DNA of 64,000 bases from the NCBI RefSeq assembly GCF_014522205.1, contig NZ_CP046884.1, forward strand, positions 744,001 through 808,000. The letters are read 5' to 3'. Below are positions 8,864-19,026 of the stretch, in pieces. Both the position numbers and the translations under genes were made by a program. The notes beneath the pieces were generated by a model. It saw only the letters and a program-made list of their open reading frames with translations, was not told the origin of the DNA and did no database searches. The DNA comes from Corynebacterium poyangense (GTDB taxonomy: Bacteria; Actinomycetota; Actinomycetes; Mycobacteriales; Mycobacteriaceae). The first letter of the stretch is position 1; every line of letters starts with the position of its first letter.

Positions 8864-9241
8864 GGGGCTGATGTGGTTTCGACTTCGCGCATTAAGCCAG
8901 GGGAAGCGTGCCGGTGCAGGCTAGAGACCACCGTAAGCGTCGTAGCAACTGATAAGCGCCGAGAAAACCTCTCAGCGTGACTACGCCCTCGCTGCCTAAT
9001 TCAGCGACCGCGTGTCTGTCGGCCCCAGGATTGTTCCCGTTCTGGGCGCCGGCATCGACTTAGGGAACTAGCCTTTCCGCCGAGTTAGCGGGGCGGGAAG
9101 GGACTTCATACCGTTAACTGGGCTCATCATCTGGACACGTTCGCCTGATCCAGAGGGTCGAGGAAAGATAGCGCGCGAACTGCGCACGGAGAAGCCCTGG
9201 CAAGATGTCGGAGGACCCGGGTTCAATTCCCGGCAGCTCCA
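8864..9241 (+). ncRNA. ssrA: transfer-messenger RNA (tmRNA)
   Basis: The 5' end GGGGCTGATGTGGTTTCGAC and the 3' end, a T-arm-like GGTTCAATTCC followed by CAGCTCC plus the discriminator A, form the tRNA-Ala-like domain; GGGGCUG pairs with CAGCUCC with one G-U pair. The CCA end is not encoded. The resume codon is GCC (8958-8960) and the tag reads AEKTSQRDYALAA followed by TAA (8997-8999), close to the actinobacterial tags ending in YALAA. It tags and releases stalled nascent chains together with SmpB. The 3' boundary is set by the acceptor pairing. Confidence 0.97.
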
Positions 9242-9251
9242 CAAAGACGAA

Positions 9252-9286
9252 AAACACCCGGTCGGTTTGACCGGGTGTTTTCTCTT
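9252..9286 (+). terminator. intrinsic terminator of ssrA
   Basis: A perfect 12-bp stem AAACACCCGGTC (9252-9263) / GACCGGGTGTTT (9269-9280) with loop GGTTT is followed by TCTCTT. It starts 11 nt after the tmRNA 3' end. Confidence 0.92.
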
Positions 9287-9424
9287 GCGTCGGACAAAAC
9301 TAGAAAAGGTACCCACATTTCTCCTTGGAGAAAAAGTTTTGTTATACCGTTATGGCATTACTCGCTGGGCGAGGATGAGGCATAGCGCATCAGAAGGGTT
9401 GGTTGTCTTCTCTGGAAAGAGTGG

Positions 9425-10360
9425 GTGAGCAGGATGGATAGCGGTCTTGGCATGGTGAAACTAGCTGAGTTTCGGGAAATGGTGTCGGCGAGCGTGGTTC
9501 CTTTAGACATCTCCGCAATTCAGGAAGACACGTTTATGGGATCGGTAAAAGCCCACGACGTCGGGAGAATCAACTTCTTCCTCATCCAAGCTGCCCCTCA
9601 CGCGGTACACCGAACCGAAGAGCTCATTGCCGCTTCCCACAGCCAAAAAATAAAAGTCACTCTTCTGCTGTATGGGCAGGCCGTCTTAAAGCAAGATGGG
9701 CGCACCGCCTTTTTCAACCAAGGCGATATTGCCATCTACGACACCTCACGCCCCTACCAACTGTTTTTCCCCGTCCCCTCAAAGATCCTAGTGCTCATGG
9801 TTCCGCGAGAAGATTGGAGTATGCCCATCGCGGTCCTCGATGATTTAACCGCGATAACTCTCACCAAAGAAAGAGCCTTAAGCTCAGTAGTGACCGCGTT
9901 TTTCCAGGAGTTGGCAAAGAACTTCGATGCGCTCAATACCCGCACAGGTAGTCAACTAGCGGAAATGTCGGTGGCGATTTTGCGACCGATTATCCTTGCG
10001 GCTGCTGAAGACGTCGGATATTCCCTCGACGGAAAAGCGCAGTTGGTGCGCAGTGCTAAAAAATTTATCGACGCTCACCTGGATGATCCGCATCTCAATC
10101 CGAGTGCCATCGCGAAGGCGCATTTTATTTCTTTGAGGCAGTTGTACTCGGCGTTTAGTGAGTCTGATCTGAGTGTGGCGGCGACGATTAAGCAGCGACG
10201 CCTGGACCGCGCCCATGTGATGATTAACGACCAAACTTGCGATGACTTGTCGATAGGTGCCATTGCTGCTCGCTGCGGATTACCCGATGCCGCCTATTTT
10301 TCTCGCGCATTTAAAAAGCGTTTCGGGGTTTCTCCACGCCAAGCGCGCAATGGTCGCTAG
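9425..10360 (+). CDS. AraC-family transcriptional regulator (FeaR-like)
   Basis: A 311-residue regulator. Residues about 30-190 resemble the AraC-binding-like (cupin) domain of FeaR-type regulators ('GDIAIYDTSRPYQL', 'ILVLMVPREDW'). The C-terminal 100 residues carry two helix-turn-helix motifs: 'LNPSAIAKAHFISLRQLYSAF' and 'LSIGAIAARCGLPDAAYFSRAF', ending 'KKRFGVSPRQAR'. It sits 133 bp upstream of an aldehyde dehydrogenase on the same strand and most likely activates it in response to an aromatic or amine-derived aldehyde precursor, by analogy with FeaR-FeaB. GTG 9425 is the longest start; ATG 9434 or 9452 are equally possible. Confidence 0.85.
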   Translation: MSRMDSGLGMVKLAEFREMVSASVVPLDISAIQEDTFMGSVKAHDVGRINFFLIQAAPHAVHRTEELIAASHSQKIKVTLLLYGQAVLKQDGRTAFFNQGDIAIYDTSRPYQLFFPVPSKILVLMVPREDWSMPIAVLDDLTAITLTKERALSSVVTAFFQELAKNFDALNTRTGSQLAEMSVAILRPIILAAAEDVGYSLDGKAQLVRSAKKFIDAHLDDPHLNPSAIAKAHFISLRQLYSAFSESDLSVAATIKQRRLDRAHVMINDQTCDDLSIGAIAARCGLPDAAYFSRAFKKRFGVSPRQARNGR

Positions 10361-10422
10361 ATACCGAAGACGAGGAAACCTGCATCGTGGGGCAAGTCCG
10401 CTGCATCAGCCGACAAAAATAA

Positions 10423-10470
10423 GTGAGATGCATCACCTAAGCTGGGCCAAAAAGGTGAGGAACATCACCT
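10423..10470 (+). promoter_or_regulatory. two tandem GTGA-N6-TCAC sites before the aldehyde dehydrogenase
   Basis: GTGAGATGCATCACCT (10423-10438) and GTGAGGAACATCACCT (10455-10470) are near-identical and exactly 32 bp apart, about three helical turns. Each has the GTGA-N6-TCAC dyad of the CRP-type regulator GlxR. Alternatively they are the direct repeats expected for an AraC-type activator. The second ends 23 bp before the gene. Confidence 0.6.
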
Positions 10471-10493
10471 AGGAGTTATTTGGGAGGATACCA

Positions 10494-11951
10494 ATGTCTC
10501 ACGTTCGGTCAGATCAGCAGCTCTATATTGGCGGTTCATGGGTGGCAGGTGATGGTGCGGCAATCGCTACCATCAACCCGGCTACAGAAGACGTGATCCA
10601 CGAGGTAAAAAGCGCGTCTGAACAGCAGGTTAATGATGCGGTAGCCGCCGCCCGTCAGGCGTTGAGCGCGCCAGAATGGGCTAATCTTCTTCCCGTTGAG
10701 CGAGCTAAAATCCTTTTTACTATTGCAGATCTCATTGAGCAGAATGCTGAGGAATTGGCGCAACTAGAAACGCTTGACCAAGGTCAACCGATCTCCGTGG
10801 CTCGCGGAGTCAGCGTGGCTGGCGCAGCCCAACACTTCCGCTACTTTGGGGGATTTGTCACCAAAATTCAGGGAACAACAAACCCCGTGAGTTTCCCTAA
10901 CACCTTGCATTACACCCGACGTGAACCAGTTGGTGTCAACGCGCTCATTACCCCCTGGAACTTCCCGCTGATGATCCTTGCGTGGAAGTTGGCACCTGCT
11001 TTAGCTACGGGAAATACCGTAGTCATTAAGCCTTCAGAGGTAACACCCTTGACCTCGATTCGCCTGGTGGAACTGTGTGAACAAGCTGGAGTTCCCGCCG
11101 GCGTAGTAAATATCGTTACTGGTGGTGGGGATGTAGGAGCTATGCTTTCTTCTCATTCTGATATTGACCACCTGTCCTATACCGGCTCCACGGCGACCGG
11201 AAAGGTGATTACTCATGCTGCGGCGGATTCCAATTTGAAGCGTTTAACGCTGGAGCTTGGCGGCAAGGCCCCGTCGATTATTACTGCCACTGCCGACATT
11301 GATCAAGCGGTAGCCGGCAACGTGGGTGGAGCGCTACTTAACTCCGGCCAAGTATGCGCCGCTTACACCCGCTTTTACGTAGACGCCCAACGACATGACG
11401 AGTTTGTCGACAAGCTAGCAAAAGCGGTGACTTCGTTAAACGTCGGGGCAGGAGCTGAAGAAACGACCCAATTTACCCCCTTAGTGTCTGAGAAGCACCT
11501 CAATAGCGTCGCCCAATTTATTGATATTGGGCGTTCGGAGGCAGAACTGGTTACCGGAGGTGGGCGGATAGACCGCCCAGGCTATTTCCTTGAACCCACG
11601 ATTTTCAGTGGCGTATCTGATGAGGCCACTTTGGCAAAAGAGGAACTATTTGGCCCGGTACTTAGCATTATGGCCTACGACGGCCAAGATGAACTGGATG
11701 AAGTTATCAAGCGTGCTAATGCTTCAGAATATGGGTTAGCTGCTTCGGTCTGGACCAAGGACATAGCTGAGAGTCAACGCATCGCCAATGGCCTACGGTC
11801 CGGTGCAGTTTTTGTCAATATGCTTCCGATTCCAGATATGGCAGCACCATGGGGTGGCTACAAGCAGTCTGGATGGGGTAGAGAAATGGGCCCCCAAGCC
11901 TTGGACTGCTACACCGAAACCAAAGCCGTATGGTTGCACTACGGTAGCTAG
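10494..11951 (+). CDS. NAD(P)-dependent aldehyde dehydrogenase
   Basis: A 485-residue ALDH superfamily enzyme that oxidises an aldehyde to its acid. Motifs seen are 'TPWNFPLMILAWKLAPAL' (nucleotide-binding and Asn transition-state region), 'LTLELGGKAPSII' (general-base Glu) and 'NSGQVCAAYTRFYV' (catalytic Cys). The C-terminal 'PWGGYKQSGWGREMG' is also characteristic. The substrate is not fixed by sequence; the FeaR-like AraC neighbour suggests an aromatic or amine-derived aldehyde such as phenylacetaldehyde, and betaine aldehyde or aminobutyraldehyde are alternatives. ATG 10494 follows the Shine-Dalgarno GGGAGGA. Confidence 0.92.
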   Translation: MSHVRSDQQLYIGGSWVAGDGAAIATINPATEDVIHEVKSASEQQVNDAVAAARQALSAPEWANLLPVERAKILFTIADLIEQNAEELAQLETLDQGQPISVARGVSVAGAAQHFRYFGGFVTKIQGTTNPVSFPNTLHYTRREPVGVNALITPWNFPLMILAWKLAPALATGNTVVIKPSEVTPLTSIRLVELCEQAGVPAGVVNIVTGGGDVGAMLSSHSDIDHLSYTGSTATGKVITHAAADSNLKRLTLELGGKAPSIITATADIDQAVAGNVGGALLNSGQVCAAYTRFYVDAQRHDEFVDKLAKAVTSLNVGAGAEETTQFTPLVSEKHLNSVAQFIDIGRSEAELVTGGGRIDRPGYFLEPTIFSGVSDEATLAKEELFGPVLSIMAYDGQDELDEVIKRANASEYGLAASVWTKDIAESQRIANGLRSGAVFVNMLPIPDMAAPWGGYKQSGWGREMGPQALDCYTETKAVWLHYGS

Positions 11952-11973
11952 ATATTGTCTTATCTGCAGGTCA

Positions 11974-12013
11974 CAGCAAAGTAGGCGGGGGCGGATCCAT
12001 ACCTACTTTGCTG
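11974..12013. terminator. long-stem hairpin between convergent genes
   Basis: A perfect 12-bp stem CAGCAAAGTAGG (11974-11985) / CCTACTTTGCTG (12002-12013) with a 16-nt loop lies between the aldehyde dehydrogenase and the opposing TetR gene. There is no T-run, so it may act as a bidirectional or structure-only terminator. Confidence 0.6.
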
Positions 12014-12035
12014 GAACAGCTACCGTGGGGGATTG

Positions 12036-12680
12036 TTACGCAGTAGGTAAATTCACGCCAGCGGCAACGGCGTCAATAATAAATTGCACCTTAGTTTCTA
12101 ACTGGGCCTTCCCCACTTGATTAACCTCATCCGCATCGGGATGAGGATTCTTTTTGGCTAAGTCATAGCTATCCACGCTGCGCATATGAGTCGTGAATAT
12201 ATCAGTGGTGATGACCGTATCCCCGATGAGGTGAATAATAAAGTCCAGTGATTCTTCTTTACCCGGAAAACCGGTTTCCACAAGTTTGTCTTTAAGCTGG
12301 ACAATGTAATGCTCTCCGTGAGCAGGCGCTCCAGGATGTTGAGCTAAGGCCAAACTTAAACCAGGGTATTGCTGCATGAGATCCCACAGCATCTCCGACA
12401 TCCCCCAGATATAGGATTGCCACTCCGGCTCGCCCTTATGTTTTGTAACCGAAACAGGGGACGGTAGGAATTTTTGCTGGGAAATATGCCTTAAGCACAA
12501 GTCCACTAAATCTGCACGCGCATCGATGATTCGATACAGAGATGGGGTAGATACACCCAAATCGCGTGCTACCCCCGTCAAGGTGAACTTATCCAAACCG
12601 GCGTTTAAAGCGGACTCAATCAAATGTAGTTCATTAAATTGGGGCTTTGGGCCTCTTCTCCGTCCTTGATATGTGTTCAT
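12036..12680 (-). CDS. TetR-family transcriptional regulator
   Basis: A 214-residue protein with an N-terminal helix-turn-helix: 'FTLTGVARDLGVSTPSLYRIIDARADLVDLCL' follows the TetR pattern (A-x-x-x-G-V-S-x-x-x-L-Y), although the usual tyrosine-His-Phe turn is replaced by 'LYRII'. The helical C-terminal half should be the ligand and dimer domain. It is convergent with the aldehyde dehydrogenase and divergent from the siderophore operon; a 7-bp-arm inverted repeat at 12829-12850 in the divergent gap is a candidate operator. The regulated genes are unknown. Confidence 0.85.
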   Translation of the reverse strand: MNTYQGRRRGPKPQFNELHLIESALNAGLDKFTLTGVARDLGVSTPSLYRIIDARADLVDLCLRHISQQKFLPSPVSVTKHKGEPEWQSYIWGMSEMLWDLMQQYPGLSLALAQHPGAPAHGEHYIVQLKDKLVETGFPGKEESLDFIIHLIGDTVITTDIFTTHMRSVDSYDLAKKNPHPDADEVNQVGKAQLETKVQFIIDAVAAGVNLPTA

Positions 12681-12828
12681 AGTCTAAACGTTACCGCCTT
12701 TCATCCCAGTAGGGGATTTTTTATGACTGACAAGGGCTATATTTGCGGACTTATGCAGTCTAGATTCGGGTTCAAAAGTGATGATAATTATGAAATTGAA
12801 ACCCCTGTATGGGGGTAGTGAGAATGTG

Positions 12829-12850
12829 CTTTGTTGAAGTTCTAACAAAG
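12829..12850. promoter_or_regulatory. 22-bp inverted repeat, candidate TetR operator
   Basis: Perfect arms CTTTGTT (12829-12835) and AACAAAG (12844-12850) are separated by 8 nt in the divergent region between the TetR gene and the siderophore operon. Confidence 0.4.
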
Positions 12851-12908
12851 TACTGAGTGATGCCTTAGATGTCGTGCCATCAATTAGCTGCAGAGATCCT
12901 CCATTTTG

Positions 12909-12949
12909 TTAAGTGAGGATTGCTTAACTAATGGAAGTTTGGTTATACT
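12909..12949 (+). promoter_or_regulatory. iron-responsive promoter with a DtxR-like box
   Basis: A 19-bp dyad TTAAGTGAGGATTGCTTAA (12909-12927) has the length and TTA..TAA symmetry of DtxR boxes (family consensus TTAGGTTAGCCTAACCTAA), with several mismatches. It covers a TTGCTT -35 (12920-12925), which pairs with a TATACT -10 (12944-12949) at 18-bp spacing. The architecture implies repression of the siderophore operon by iron-loaded DtxR. Confidence 0.55.
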
Positions 12950-13045
12950 TAGCTTCCAAGCTTGATGGGCGGCATGTGGTGCCTTGTCCTCTTGCTGGCA
13001 TCGAGCTTCGGTGGCAACGCAATTAATCCAGATGAAAAGGACGCC

Positions 13046-14053
13046 ATGAATAAAAAGCGCCAATATCTTGCGGTACTATTCGCTTCTGTTGTTTTTACTC
13101 TTGGGGCTTGCTCCACGGGAGGAGAAGCGGGATCGGATCAATCCTCCGCCAGTTCAGCAGCTGAGGCTGCGCGCACAATCAGTATCGAAGACAACCACGG
13201 AACCCAAGAGGTTCCTGTGCCGCCGCAGCGGGTAGTAGTGACTGATAACCGCGCTTTTGAAATTCTGGACAATTGGGGAGTAAAGCTAGCAGCAGCCCCC
13301 AAAACCATTGTTCCTTTCACTGTTCCGGACTATAAGAACAACGATGATATCGTAGATATTGGCAGCCACCGAGAGCCTAATTTAGAGGCAATTGTGGCTG
13401 CACATCCGGATTTGATCATTAACGGGCAGCGTTTTTCCCGGCAGTATGATGCCATCAAGCAGCTCAACCCTGATGTGCCAATCGTCGAACTTGATCCTCG
13501 GGATGGTCAACCGCTAGATAGTGAGCTGAAGCGGCAAACTGCGGCGCTAGGGACGATCTTCGACAAAGAAGATGAAGCGCAGCAGCTTATTAAGGATTTC
13601 GATCAGGCAGTTGAGCGTGTGAAGAAGGCCTATGATCCAGCTAAGAAAGTCATGGCCATCAACGTGTCGGGAGGGGAAATCGGATATATCGCCCCCCATC
13701 AGGGACGAACCTATGGTGCGCTATTTGACCTCATTGGATTAACACCCGCTTTGGAGGTTGCTAACTCTTCAGACAATCACAAAGGTGATGACATTTCTGT
13801 TGAAGCTATCGCGCAATCCAATCCGGACATCATCTTGGTTATGGATAGGGATGCGGGAATCGGGCAGAAGGGGACCGAAGGGCATCCAGCCGCACAGCAG
13901 GTGGTTGAAGGAAATGATTTGTTGAGCAAGGTGAAAGCCGTGAGCAACAAAGCTGTTTACTATGCGCCGGATGATACCTACACCAATGAGAACATCATCA
14001 CCTACACTGAGATTCTCAATGGGATGGCGGACCTTTTCGAAGCACAAAAATAA
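13046..14053 (+). CDS. iron-siderophore ABC transporter substrate-binding lipoprotein
   Basis: A 335-residue type III periplasmic-binding-like protein. ATG 13046 gives a lipoprotein signal (MNKKRQ, hydrophobic core, lipobox LGAC with Cys about 24); the longer frame from TTG 12962 would add residues upstream of that signal and starts just after the -10 element, so I reject it. Features typical of siderophore binders are 'PPQRVVVTDNRAFEILDNWG', 'DIGSHREPNLEAIVAAHPDLII' and a long connecting helix around 'DEAQQLIKDFDQAVERVKKAY'. It delivers ferric siderophore to the two permeases and ATPase that follow. The siderophore is unknown, and no biosynthesis genes are in the window. Confidence 0.93.
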   Translation: MNKKRQYLAVLFASVVFTLGACSTGGEAGSDQSSASSAAEAARTISIEDNHGTQEVPVPPQRVVVTDNRAFEILDNWGVKLAAAPKTIVPFTVPDYKNNDDIVDIGSHREPNLEAIVAAHPDLIINGQRFSRQYDAIKQLNPDVPIVELDPRDGQPLDSELKRQTAALGTIFDKEDEAQQLIKDFDQAVERVKKAYDPAKKVMAINVSGGEIGYIAPHQGRTYGALFDLIGLTPALEVANSSDNHKGDDISVEAIAQSNPDIILVMDRDAGIGQKGTEGHPAAQQVVEGNDLLSKVKAVSNKAVYYAPDDTYTNENIITYTEILNGMADLFEAQK

Positions 14054-14078
14054 GTGCAGGTTATGACCTAGAAAACTC

Positions 14079-14114
14079 ACCGGAGAGGCGCGATACACGC
14101 GCTACTCCGGTTTT
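14079..14114 (+). terminator. intra-operon hairpin with T-run
   Basis: ACCGGAG (14079-14085) pairs with CTCCGGT (14105-14111) around an inner stem GCGCG/CGCGC, followed by TTTT (14111-14114). It lies between the binding-protein gene and the first permease and could partly terminate transcription or protect the upstream mRNA, giving more binding protein than permease. Confidence 0.6.
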
Positions 14115-14133
14115 GGCATTGCACATGATATTT

Positions 14134-15144
14134 ATGGCTACACTCCTAAAAAATGCTCCGGTAGAACGCGACATAGATCGGGTTGCGACCCGCACACCAT
14201 TATTCTCTTGGCCTCTCGTGCTGGGAATTGTTGGCGTCGTGACTCTCCTCGTGATTTCCCTCCTCAGCGGGGAATACGACATTTTTCATAACACCGATGG
14301 TTGGGACATGCTGCGTGACAGCCGAATACCCCGCACGATCGCACTAGTTCTTAGCGGTGCAGCTATGGCTATGTCGGGCTTAGTCATGCAATTGCTCACC
14401 CAAAATCGATTTGTCGAACCTACCACCACCGGCACCACCGAATGGGCCGGAATAGGTTTGCTCTTTGTCATGTTTTTCCTCCCCGGGGCCTCAATCCTCG
14501 GCAAAATGGTAGGAGCTGTAGTTTTTGCCTTCATCGGAACCATGGTGTTCTTTCTTTTCCTCAGGCAGGTGTCCCTCAAATCCTCTCTCATCGTGCCAAT
14601 CATCGGCATTATGTTAGGAGCAGTAGTAAGCGCAATATCTACTTTCTTTGCTCTTAAAACGGACATGATGCAGAGCCTCGGAGTTTGGCTCCAAGGCAGT
14701 TTTACCTCTGTTTATAAGGGTCAGTATGAGGTTCTCTGGATAGTCCTCGGCGTTGTCGTCGTTGTTTTCCTAATAGCGGACCGCTTAACTGTAGCGGGAT
14801 TAGGTCAAGACATTGCTACAAATGTTGGGCTCAATTACAACAAGATGGTTATTGTAGGGACAGGTCTAATAGCCATCGCTACCGGGGTAGTCACGGTCGT
14901 TGTCGGCAATCTTCCATTCCTGGGCTTAATAGTTCCCAATATTATCTCTATGTTTCGCGGCGATGATTTACGCTCTAATCTTCCCTGGGTTTGTTTATTA
15001 GGAATCGCCATCGTCACACTCTGTGATCTCTGTGCGCGCACCCTCATATCTCCCTTTGAGATTCCAGTATCAGTAGTCCTAGGAATTATTGGTGCGGTAG
15101 TGTTCATCTCCCTTATTATTCAGGGGCAGCGCCATGGTAAATAA
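14134..15144 (+). CDS. iron-siderophore ABC transporter permease (FecCD family), first
   Basis: A membrane protein of about 336 residues with 8-10 hydrophobic segments and family signatures 'RDSRIPRTIALVLSGAAMAMSGLVMQLLTQNRFVEPTTTGTTEWAG' (in part: RIPRT and QLLTQNRF) and 'FLGLIVPNIISMFRG' (the coupling region contacting the ATPase). It forms the channel as a heterodimer with the next permease. Possible starts are TTG 14113 (inside the hairpin tail), ATG 14125 and ATG 14134; I chose the last because it lies clear of the hairpin, with low certainty. Its last 11 bp overlap the start of the second permease. Confidence 0.92.
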   Translation: MATLLKNAPVERDIDRVATRTPLFSWPLVLGIVGVVTLLVISLLSGEYDIFHNTDGWDMLRDSRIPRTIALVLSGAAMAMSGLVMQLLTQNRFVEPTTTGTTEWAGIGLLFVMFFLPGASILGKMVGAVVFAFIGTMVFFLFLRQVSLKSSLIVPIIGIMLGAVVSAISTFFALKTDMMQSLGVWLQGSFTSVYKGQYEVLWIVLGVVVVVFLIADRLTVAGLGQDIATNVGLNYNKMVIVGTGLIAIATGVVTVVVGNLPFLGLIVPNIISMFRGDDLRSNLPWVCLLGIAIVTLCDLCARTLISPFEIPVSVVLGIIGAVVFISLIIQGQRHGK

Positions 15145-16168
15145 TGTTATTTCTCCGACGCTCTCGCCGTTGACCACAGGGTCTTTTAGAAACAGAACAG
15201 CCCGCCGTAAATACTGGATTCTCTTTCTCATATTCCTGGGCGCTTCACTGGTATTTAGCAGCGTCTTACTCACGTTCAACAACCCAGCTGAATTCGGAAC
15301 TTCGAGTTTTTGGCTCATTGCACAGCGGCGACTCACCGCAGTCATCGCCATGGCAATCACAGCGGTATGTCAAGCAGTGGGCACCGTAGCCTTCCAAACT
15401 GTCACCAATAATCGGATTATCACACCCTCAATCATGGGGTTCGACGCCTTATATCGGGCTATTCACACCTCAACGGTTTTCTTTTTCGGGACCGCTGGCC
15501 TAGTGATCGCCGATAACATCCAAATGTTTGTTATTCAGCTCATCATCATGATTGGGTTTTCTCTACTCCTGTATGGGTGGTTATTAACCAGCAAAAACGC
15601 CAATTTGCACGCCATGCTGTTAATCGGCGTTGTCCTGGGTGGGGGACTGGGGTCAGTCTCAGCATTTATGCAGCGCTTATTAACGCCAACAGAATTTGAT
15701 GTGTTGACCTCACGGTTATTCGGATCAGTCTCTAATGCAGACCCGCAATATTACCCAATTGCTATTCCACTAGTCCTAATAGTAGCGGTCTTCCTATTTA
15801 TCGCCTCCCAAAATTTAAACATTATCGCCTTAGGACGAGACACCGCCTATACACTTGGAGTTAATCACCGTGCGATGTCCATCACGGTATTAATTAGTGT
15901 CTCAATATTGCTCGCGGTATCAACGGCATTGGTTGGGCCAATGGTCTTTCTGGGGTTTTTAGCTGCGACGCTGGCTTATCAATTCTGTGATACCTATGAT
16001 CACCGATTTATCATCCCCATGGCGGCAATGATTGCGTTCGTTATTCTCAGTGGATCCTATTTTCTTATGAACTATGTTTTTTACGCCGAGGGGGTCGTAT
16101 CGATCCTTATTGAGATGATCGGGGGATCTGTGTTCCTTATCGTGCTCTTGAGGAAAGGGAAGTTGTGA
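15134..16168 (+). CDS. iron-siderophore ABC transporter permease (FecCD family), second
   Basis: A 344-residue multi-pass membrane protein with the FecCD pattern: 'IAQRRLTAVIAMAITAVCQA', 'NNRIITPSIMGFDALY' and the ATPase-coupling loop 'GPMVFLGFLAATLAYQF'. It partners the preceding permease. ATG 15134 overlaps the upstream gene by 11 bp, and its own stop overlaps the ATPase start in a GTGA, so translation of all three is coupled. Confidence 0.93.
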   Translation: MVNNVISPTLSPLTTGSFRNRTARRKYWILFLIFLGASLVFSSVLLTFNNPAEFGTSSFWLIAQRRLTAVIAMAITAVCQAVGTVAFQTVTNNRIITPSIMGFDALYRAIHTSTVFFFGTAGLVIADNIQMFVIQLIIMIGFSLLLYGWLLTSKNANLHAMLLIGVVLGGGLGSVSAFMQRLLTPTEFDVLTSRLFGSVSNADPQYYPIAIPLVLIVAVFLFIASQNLNIIALGRDTAYTLGVNHRAMSITVLISVSILLAVSTALVGPMVFLGFLAATLAYQFCDTYDHRFIIPMAAMIAFVILSGSYFLMNYVFYAEGVVSILIEMIGGSVFLIVLLRKGKL

Positions 16169-16920
16169 TCAGCCTAAAAGACGTCAGGAAAAAGTACGGC
16201 GTAGATACGGAAATTGGGCCCCTTGATATCGAGATTCCTAGGGGTGGAATTACCGCGTTAATTGGACCCAATGGGGCTGGAAAATCAACCATGCTGACGA
16301 TGGTGGGCCGGCTCTTGGAGCTCGATGGTGGAACGATATCCGTAGGTGGACATGACGTACAGCGAACAAAGTCGTCGGATCTGGCTAAGGTCGTGTCCAT
16401 CCTCCGCCAAGAAAATCACTTCATTACTAAACTCACTGTTCGTCAACTCGTGGGATTCGGACGTTTCCCATATAGTCGCGGGCGACTAACCGCAGCAGAT
16501 GAGGAAATAATTAGCCGATACATTTCTTTTTTGAACCTAGGCGAACTGCAGCACCGCTACCTCGATGAATTATCCGGGGGACAACGCCAACGAGCCTATG
16601 TAGCAATGGTGCTGAGCCAAGAGACGGATTACGTCTTGCTTGACGAACCCCTCAATAATCTTGATATTGCTCATTCAGTTCAGATGATGAAGCATCTCAA
16701 AACAGCGGCACAGGAATTTGGACGCACCATAGTTGTTGTCCTCCATGACATTAACTTCGCTGCCCGTTATGCCGATTATGTCTGCATGATGAAACAAGGA
16801 AAGGTGCAGCAATTCGGCTCAGTACCGGAGGTGATGTCCGATGAGATCTTGACCGAAGTCTTTGAAACCCCCATTACAGTTATCACTACCGATGATGGCT
16901 TAATGGCTTGCTATCACTAA
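16165..16920 (+). CDS. iron-siderophore ABC transporter ATP-binding protein
   Basis: A 251-residue ABC ATPase. Walker A is 'GPNGAGKST' (about 33-41), the Q-loop is 'LRQENHF', the signature is 'LSGGQRQRAYVAMVL' and Walker B is 'DYVLLDEPLNNLD', with the switch His in 'VLHDINFAARYAD'. These match the FecE/FepC-type siderophore importers. GTG 16165 overlaps the previous stop by 4 bp. It is the last gene of the uptake operon; no hairpin terminator is evident after it, only a T6 run. Confidence 0.95.
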   Translation: MISLKDVRKKYGVDTEIGPLDIEIPRGGITALIGPNGAGKSTMLTMVGRLLELDGGTISVGGHDVQRTKSSDLAKVVSILRQENHFITKLTVRQLVGFGRFPYSRGRLTAADEEIISRYISFLNLGELQHRYLDELSGGQRQRAYVAMVLSQETDYVLLDEPLNNLDIAHSVQMMKHLKTAAQEFGRTIVVVLHDINFAARYADYVCMMKQGKVQQFGSVPEVMSDEILTEVFETPITVITTDDGLMACYH

Positions 16921-17315
16921 CCTAGCCCGGTTTTTTGTGGTGTGTGCTGGGGATTTGTGTGTTGTGTGGTGGGTGTGTAAGTTTAGTCGGGTCACCGCGT
17001 GGGGCTGTGTTGTGGTTTCGTGTGGGTGATGTGTGTTGTGTGAGAACTCAATAGTGTGCCAGTAGTATTTTTTTGTGATGGATTCACGCGTTATTGGTTG
17101 TGGCTTGTTGTGTGATGGGCCTCGTGGTGCTGTGGTGGGGTTGTGGCTATTCCTTGCTGTTGTGGTGTCACGGTGATCAATAATGTTTTTTTAATTTAGC
17201 TTTGGCTGTTGCTGGTGGTATGGTGTGTTGTCCTCGTCGGATGTGCTGTGTCATTGGTGATGGTTTTTTGTTTTTTTGGTTAGGTTTTGACTCTTTGTTG
17301 TGGAAGGGTTTTTTC
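16921..17315 (+). promoter_or_regulatory. rRNA operon promoter/leader region
   Basis: No gene. The + strand is strikingly rich in T and G. A weak promoter candidate is TTGTGT (16955-16960) with TAAGTT (16978-16983), 17 bp apart. GTGTTGTGTGAGAACT (17033-17048) recurs identically in the 16S-23S spacer at 19027-19042; this position and sequence fit the boxA-type antitermination element of actinobacterial rrn leaders. The sequence after it should be transcribed leader removed during 16S maturation. Confidence 0.5.
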
Positions 17316-18841
<1,526 letters not shown>

Positions 18842-19026
18842 GGGAGTTTTGTTTTTTGTTTTTTTGGTTGTGAAACGTCATGCGTGGTCATGGTTGGTAG
18901 CGTGTGGGTTTGTTGTGGTGCTGCTGGTGGCTGTTGGGTGTCTGGGATGGCACAGTTAAGTGTTTTCCTTGTTGTCTGGCTGTGGTGTGCTGCTGCTTGT
19001 TTGTGGGTGGTGGTGTGCTGTGGTTG

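Noticed and set aside
12962..13045. An upstream TTG start for the siderophore-binding protein
   Set aside because: It starts about 13 nt after the -10 element and would bury the lipoprotein signal; ATG 13046 gives a proper lipobox.
16921..17315. GT-rich repeats as a CRISPR array or minisatellite
   Set aside because: There is no regular repeat-spacer unit; the pattern is compositional bias in the rRNA leader.
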